7,072 nucleotides of DNA from Minisyncoccota bacterium (GTDB taxonomy: Bacteria; Patescibacteriota; Minisyncoccia; Phycocordibacterales; UBA2100). The DNA lies in assembly GCA_020058565.1 (NCBI GenBank), contig JAGVDT010000057.1, positions 1 through 7,072 on the forward strand. The letters are read 5' to 3'. Shown piece after piece: positions 5,417 to 7,072 of the stretch. Numbering within the stretch: the stretch's first letter is position 1; every line of letters starts with the position of its first letter. The notes below the pieces were generated by a model, which had not been told where the DNA came from, did no database searches, and saw only the letters and a program-made list of their open reading frames with translations. The position numbers and the translations under genes are program-made.

Positions 5417-5446
5417 GCCGCGGGCGAGTTTCGACCCGCCCGCGGC
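5417..5446 (+). other. Array hairpin 6 (before D2)
   Basis: GCCGCGGGCG pairs with CGCCCGCGGC (10 bp, 10-nt loop). It is followed by CATATTC and the boxA-like motif. Hairpin 12 is a near copy in which one pair becomes G-U. Confidence 0.8.
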
Positions 5447-5452
5447 ATATTC

Positions 5453-5486
5453 GCTCTTTGATTCATTAGCTCATTGCAAGATGAGC
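5453..5486 (+). promoter_or_regulatory. D unit 2: boxA-like motif plus GCTCA hairpin
   Basis: GCTCTTTGA at 5453-5461, then TTCATTA and the hairpin GCTCA (5469-5473)/TGAGC (5482-5486). The first part resembles boxA of rRNA and phage leaders. Confidence 0.6.
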
Positions 5487-5549
5487 CTACGGGGTTCGCC
5501 CACGCACGGAAAACTTGGGTTTGTTCACGTGTCCAAGACTAGCCTACGG

Positions 5550-5578
5550 GGCAGGGACACTAATAAAGTGTCCCTGCC
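5550..5578 (+). other. Array hairpin 7 (before H4)
   Basis: GGCAGGGACACT pairs with AGTGTCCCTGCC (12 perfect bp, loop AATAA). It is followed by AAAT and H4. Confidence 0.8.
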
Positions 5579-5593
5579 AAATTTCTCAACAAA

Positions 5594-5650
5594 ATTCTGA
5601 TAGTCGAGTGTGAACTCGGCCTGATGATCGCGAAAGCGTGAAATCAGAAT
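5594..5650 (+). ncRNA. Hammerhead ribozyme H4 (type III)
   Basis: Stem III ATTCTGA/TCAGAAT. Triplet AUA, with cleavage predicted between 5602 and 5603. Stem I GUCGAG/CUCGGC, loop UGUGAA. Core CUGAUGA at 5621-5627. Stem II CGC/GCG with GAAA loop (a third stem II sequence, pairing kept). The U-U at 10.1/11.1 is again present. Confidence 0.93.
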
Positions 5651-5709
5651 GCTGCTATCTGCGGAAGTGCCTGGCAACCTAGCCTCGAGTTCCCCGGGGT
5701 ACGCTGTGG

Positions 5710-5739
5710 GCTCCAGACAAGCTTTTGCTTGTCTGGAGC
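5710..5739 (+). other. Array hairpin 8 (before D3)
   Basis: GCTCCAGACAAGC pairs with GCTTGTCTGGAGC (13 perfect bp, loop TTTT). It is followed by AAACATACT and the boxA-like motif. Confidence 0.8.
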
Positions 5740-5748
5740 AAACATACT

Positions 5749-5781
5749 GTTCTTTGATTCATTAGCTCATTGCAAAATGAG
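5749..5781 (+). promoter_or_regulatory. D unit 3: boxA-like motif plus GCTCA hairpin
   Basis: GTTCTTTGA at 5749-5757, then TTCATTA and GCTCA (5765-5769) facing TGAG (5778-5781), loop TTGCAAAA. The last pair of the stem is lost here. Confidence 0.6.
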
Positions 5782-5854
5782 TATGTAGATGGGTATTGAC
5801 CGGTTACGTCCGTTCTCGTTGAGTCCATCTGCGCAATCGTCAGCAACGCTAAGG

Positions 5855-5880
5855 GGTAGGGGCGAGCGATCGTCCCTACC
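5855..5880 (+). other. Array hairpin 9 (before H5)
   Basis: GGTAGGGGCGA pairs with TCGTCCCTACC (11 bp with one G-U, loop GCGA). Only one base separates it from H5, the shortest gap in the array. Confidence 0.8.
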
Positions 5881-5881
5881 A

Positions 5882-5938
5882 ATTCCGATCGTCAGGTGTG
5901 CGCCTGACCCGACGAAGTTGAAAAGCAGAAATCGGAAT
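5882..5938 (+). ncRNA. Hammerhead-like unit H5, divergent core
   Basis: Same 57-nt length and layout but all helices changed together. Stem III is ATTCCGA/TCGGAAT; the triplet is AUC, with cleavage expected between 5890 and 5891. Stem I is GUCAGG/CCUGAC, loop UGUGCG. Stem II is GUU/AGC with a GAAA loop above an A-A mismatch. The core reads CCGACGA (5909-5915), so position 4 is C where U is usual. This change may slow or abolish cleavage. Confidence 0.8.
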
Positions 5939-6008
5939 CTCTGTGTGGTCGTGTATGGTCGCGCTGTGTTTGGCAGAGTTCGTTCGAGTAAGGTTGCGCT
6001 GTCTACGG

Positions 6009-6034
6009 GCCAGGAGTCTCTCGGGACTCCTGGC
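6009..6034 (+). other. Array hairpin 10 (before H6)
   Basis: GCCAGGAGTC pairs with GACTCCTGGC (10 bp, loop TCTCGG). It is followed by AAAC and H6. Confidence 0.8.
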
Positions 6035-6046
6035 AAACATCACTCC

Positions 6047-6103
6047 ATTCTGATAGTCGAGTGTGAACTCGGCCTGATGATCGCGAAAGTGTGAAATCAG
6101 AAT
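6047..6103 (+). ncRNA. Hammerhead ribozyme H6 (type III)
   Basis: Stem III ATTCTGA/TCAGAAT. Triplet AUA, with cleavage predicted between 6055 and 6056. Stem I GUCGAG/CUCGGC, loop UGUGAA. Core CUGAUGA at 6074-6080. Stem II CGC/GUG, where the middle pair of H4 has become G-U, a pairing-compatible change. Confidence 0.92.
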
Positions 6104-6126
6104 TTGGCGTGGTTACCGAGAGTTCT

Positions 6127-6142
6127 GTCCAGTTGCCTGGAC
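6127..6142 (+). other. Linker hairpin after H6
   Basis: GTCCAG pairs with CTGGAC (6 bp) around a TTGC loop, inside the linker between H6 and hairpin 11. It is a clear example that linkers are structured; AGAGT/ACTCT can close a stem around it. Confidence 0.6.
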
Positions 6143-6162
6143 TTCAGTCACGTACTCTATGG

Positions 6163-6190
6163 GCCAGGAGCTTTCCCAAAAGTTCCTGGC
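6163..6190 (+). other. Array hairpin 11 (before H7)
   Basis: GCCAGGAGCTTT pairs with AAAGTTCCTGGC (12 bp with one G-U, loop CCCA). It is followed by AAAT and H7. Confidence 0.8.
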
Positions 6191-6200
6191 AAATCTTCTA

Positions 6201-6257
6201 CTTCTGATACCGAGATGTGAGTCTCGGCTGACGATTCCGAAAGGATGAAATCAGAAT
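6201..6257 (+). ncRNA. Hammerhead ribozyme H7 (type III)
   Basis: Stem I is CCGAGA/UCUCGG, loop UGUGAG, differing from H2 by one compensated base pair. Stem III TTCTGA/TCAGAA (6 bp). Triplet AUA, with cleavage predicted between 6209 and 6210. Core CUGACGA at 6228-6234. Stem II UCC/GGA with GAAA loop. Confidence 0.93.
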
Positions 6258-6314
6258 TTGTAATTGCCGCTCACTATGCGTAGGTCATGTATGCGGCGGT
6301 AAGCTATGTTGTGG

Positions 6315-6344
6315 GCCGCGGGCGAGTTTCGACCCGTCCGCGGC
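6315..6344 (+). other. Array hairpin 12 (before D4)
   Basis: GCCGCGGGCG pairs with CGTCCGCGGC (10 bp with one G-U), near copy of hairpin 6. It is followed by CATATTC and boxA. Confidence 0.8.
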
Positions 6345-6350
6345 ATATTC

Positions 6351-6386
6351 GCTCTTTGATTCGTTAGCTCATTGTAAAAAGTGAGC
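6351..6386 (+). promoter_or_regulatory. D unit 4: boxA-like motif plus GCTCA hairpin
   Basis: GCTCTTTGA at 6351-6359, then TTCGTTA and GCTCA (6367-6371)/TGAGC (6382-6386). The loop is longer by two bases than in D2, with pairing kept. Confidence 0.6.
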
Positions 6387-6459
6387 ATTACGAACTCGGC
6401 TTGCAACGCTTAGGTTGTGTGGGGCAAGCTGTGCTCAGTTCCCGTCAAGTCATCTGCGG

Positions 6460-6485
6460 GCCAGGAGTCCCTCGGGACTCCTGGC
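6460..6485 (+). other. Array hairpin 13 (before H8)
   Basis: GCCAGGAGTCC pairs with GGACTCCTGGC (11 bp, loop CTCG). It is followed by AAAT and H8. Confidence 0.8.
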
Positions 6486-6499
6486 AAATTCTTCAAGCC

Positions 6500-6556
6500 A
6501 TTCTGATAGTCGAGTGTGAACTCGGCCTGATGATCCGGAAACGGTGAAATCAGAAT
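6500..6556 (+). ncRNA. Hammerhead ribozyme H8 (type III)
   Basis: Stem III ATTCTGA/TCAGAAT. Triplet AUA, with cleavage predicted between 6508 and 6509. Stem I GUCGAG/CUCGGC, loop UGUGAA. Core CUGAUGA at 6527-6533. Stem II CCG/CGG with GAAA loop. It lies in the segment nearly duplicated from the H3 module. Confidence 0.93.
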
Positions 6557-6615
6557 AGTGCTAAGCATGGCAGTCCAAACTAACCAGGAGTTCTGAAGGG
6601 TAAGTTTAGCTACGG

Positions 6616-6640
6616 GCCAGCGGCACAGTCTGCCGCTGGC
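6616..6640 (+). other. Array hairpin 14 (before D5)
   Basis: GCCAGCGGCA pairs with TGCCGCTGGC (10 perfect bp, loop CAGTC). It is followed by ATACTC and boxA. Confidence 0.8.
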
Positions 6641-6646
6641 ATACTC

Positions 6647-6683
6647 GCTCTTTGATTCAATTAGCTCATTTGCAAAAGTGGGC
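6647..6683 (+). promoter_or_regulatory. D unit 5: boxA-like motif plus GCTCA hairpin
   Basis: GCTCTTTGA at 6647-6655, then TTCAATTA and GCTCA (6664-6668)/TGGGC (6679-6683), with one U-G pair replacing U-A. Confidence 0.6.
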
Positions 6684-6697
6684 AATTCGGCCTGGTG

Positions 6698-6720
6698 GCG
6701 TTCACAATGGCTATGAACGC
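6698..6720 (+). other. Linker hairpin after D5
   Basis: GCGTTCA pairs with TGAACGC (7 perfect bp, 9-nt loop), extendable by a G-U. It is another structured linker. Confidence 0.6.
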
Positions 6721-6740
6721 TAGTCTTCTGTCGTCTGCGG

Positions 6741-6770
6741 GGCAGGGATGTGAGAGCTCATGTCCCTGCC
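6741..6770 (+). other. Array hairpin 15 (before H9)
   Basis: GGCAGGGATGTGA pairs with TCATGTCCCTGCC: 13 bp with two G-U pairs, loop GAGC. It is followed by AAAT and H9. Confidence 0.8.
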
Positions 6771-6781
6771 AAATCTATCAA

Positions 6782-6838
6782 ATTCTGATTGCGAAGTGTG
6801 AGCTTCGCCTGATGATCCGGAAACGGTGAAATCAGAAT
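6782..6838 (+). ncRNA. Hammerhead ribozyme H9 (type III)
   Basis: Stem I is GCGAAG/CUUCGC (fully exchanged relative to H1, all 6 pairs kept), loop UGUGAG. Triplet AUU, with cleavage predicted between 6790 and 6791. Stem III ATTCTGA/TCAGAAT. Core CUGAUGA at 6809-6815. Stem II CCG/CGG with GAAA loop. It is the last ribozyme before the downstream gene, about 170 nt upstream of its ATG. Confidence 0.93.
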
Positions 6839-6893
6839 CCAGTTAGCGGCAGCAGAGTTTCGTTCCCCACGATTCGCTGCTCTACTGCTACGG

Positions 6894-6919
6894 GCCAGCG
6901 GCGTGCATTCGCCGCTGGC
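6894..6919 (+). other. Array hairpin 16 (before the last boxA)
   Basis: GCCAGCGGCG pairs with CGCCGCTGGC (10 perfect bp, loop TGCATT). It is followed by ATACTGTTCTTTG. Confidence 0.8.
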
Positions 6920-6924
6920 ATACT

Positions 6925-6932
6925 GTTCTTTG
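6925..6932 (+). promoter_or_regulatory. D unit 6: terminal boxA-like motif without GCTCA hairpin
   Basis: GTTCTTTG in the same context as D3 (CATACT before it). The usual GCTCA hairpin is replaced by the leader and SD of the next gene, so the array ends here. Confidence 0.5.
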
Positions 6933-6949
6933 TAAACTCAAGTCTCTGA

Positions 6950-6955
6950 AAGGAG
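6950..6955 (+). promoter_or_regulatory. Shine-Dalgarno sequence
   Basis: AAGGAG is followed by 7 bases and the ATG at 6963; a near-ideal SD that supports a real gene start just after the array. Confidence 0.75.
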
Positions 6956-6962
6956 ACCACAC

Positions 6963-7072
6963 ATGAAACATCACGATCTGATGGACGTGTTTCCATTCGA
7001 TCGCCATCCGCAGATGCGCGATGGTCAGAGGATCGCTATCCAGCATCTCTCGCAGTGCCTGAAAGACGTTCC
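6963..7072 (+). CDS. N-terminus of a possible DinG/XPD-type helicase (cut by window edge)
   Basis: Only 36 complete codons are present. They read MKHHDLMDVFPFDRHPQMRD (1-20), then GQRIAIQHLSQCLKDV. The pattern 'FPF...R.GQ...I..L' resembles the N-terminal Q-motif region of XPD/DinG-like superfamily 2 helicases, where a Phe-Pro-Tyr/Phe and a Gln precede the Walker A loop. No Walker motif is within reach, so this is a tentative reading. The strong SD and the lack of any stop support a real coding start. If it is a helicase it would fit a phage or plasmid replication or recombination region downstream of the phage-like gene and the RNA array. Confidence 0.5.
   Translation, partial: MKHHDLMDVFPFDRHPQMRDGQRIAIQHLSQCLKDV

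Larger units (their letters stand above)
4782..6932 (+). repeat. Tandem array of about 150-nt RNA modules (nine hammerheads, six boxA units)
   Basis: Fifteen modules follow one another in the order H1 H2 D1 H3 D2 H4 D3 H5 H6 H7 D4 H8 D5 H9 D6. Each starts with GG and a GC-rich hairpin of its own sequence, then a conserved unit, then a linker of about 55-75 nt that often can fold. H is a 57-nt type III hammerhead ribozyme. D is a boxA-like GNTCTTTGA, followed in D1-D5 by a GCTCA/TGAGC hairpin. Hammerhead starts are 154-165 bp apart when adjacent and 282-309 bp apart when a D unit lies between them; D units are 278-302 bp apart, or 602 once. Short reading frames crossing the array follow no codon pattern and cut through the helices, while substitutions preserve base pairing, so the region is RNA-coding. 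It is oriented with both flanking genes. Origin by duplication and shuffling of modules is evident from near-identical segments. Confidence 0.9.

Noticed and set aside
4752..6685. Many open frames of 60-130 codons on both strands in the array
   Set aside because: They cross ribozymes and hairpins whose changes preserve base pairing, not codons; no SD or recognisable protein motif, and similar frames arise because the modules repeat.
4653..6919. Array hairpins as intrinsic terminators
   Set aside because: They are followed by CAAA or CATA rather than a run of T, and transcription must pass them to reach the later modules.
4782..6932. CRISPR array
   Set aside because: Conserved units are 57 nt with internal covariation, spaced about 150-300 nt apart with mixed unit types; this is not a constant short repeat with 25-45-nt spacers.
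4782..6932. tRNA cluster
   Set aside because: No cloverleaf, no GTTCRANNC T-arm and no CCA ends; the 57-nt repeats fit a hammerhead fold instead.

Overview
The window looks like chromosome of a Candidate Phyla Radiation (Patescibacteria/Parcubacteria-type) bacterium, joined at about position 3790 to a phage-like or otherwise mobile segment. The CPR assignment is an inference. It rests on short, tightly packed genes, the gene mix (a CofE-type ligase, a YhhQ-type queuosine-precursor transporter, a CYTH protein and thymidylate/folate enzymes), and starts that sit about 6 bases behind a -10-like box with no Shine-Dalgarno (SD) sequence.

Region 1 (1-3775) holds six ordinary genes. A minus-strand cluster contains a CYTH/CyaB-like protein (1567-884), dCTP deaminase (879-310) and the N-terminal third of thymidylate synthase (308-1). 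The last two make dUMP precursor and dTMP. Divergent from it are a DUF165/YhhQ-type transporter (1724-2356) and, overlapping its stop codon, a CofE-like ligase (2356-3045). Two perfect 40-bp palindromes (3069-3108 and 3166-3205) separate these from dihydrofolate reductase (3251-3775), which recycles the dihydrofolate made by thymidylate synthase.

Region 2 (3790-7072) differs. A sigma70-like promoter (3800-3828) is followed at once by a boxA-like TGCTCTTTGAA, then by a gene with a good SD whose product resembles an uncharacterised phage protein family. After it comes about 2.3 kb of non-coding DNA. The region ends with the SD and first 36 codons of a possible helicase.

The non-coding stretch (about 4650-6932) is the main discovery. 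It is a plus-strand tandem array of RNA modules of about 150 nt. Nine modules contain a 57-nt type III hammerhead ribozyme (CUGAYGA, 3-bp stem II with a GAAA loop, GAAA, 6-bp stem I, stem III of 6-7 bp plus U16.1-A15.1). Stem I occurs in four different sequences, stem II in five and stem III in two, and all still pair, so the fold is supported by covariation inside this one window. Six other modules carry a boxA-like GNTCTTTGA; in five of them it is followed by a small GCTCA/TGAGC hairpin. Nearly every module is headed by a GC-rich hairpin of variable sequence set in a fixed context (GG before it; CAAA after it when a hammerhead follows, CATA when boxA follows). Between modules lie variable linkers of about 55-75 nt, many of which can fold. 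Self-cleavage would cut the transcript into pieces of about 155-165 or 280-310 nt with 5'-OH and 2',3'-cyclic phosphate ends. The boxA elements suggest Nus-type antitermination to carry polymerase through this long untranslated RNA. The cleavage chemistry is a strong prediction; the purpose of the released RNAs is unknown.
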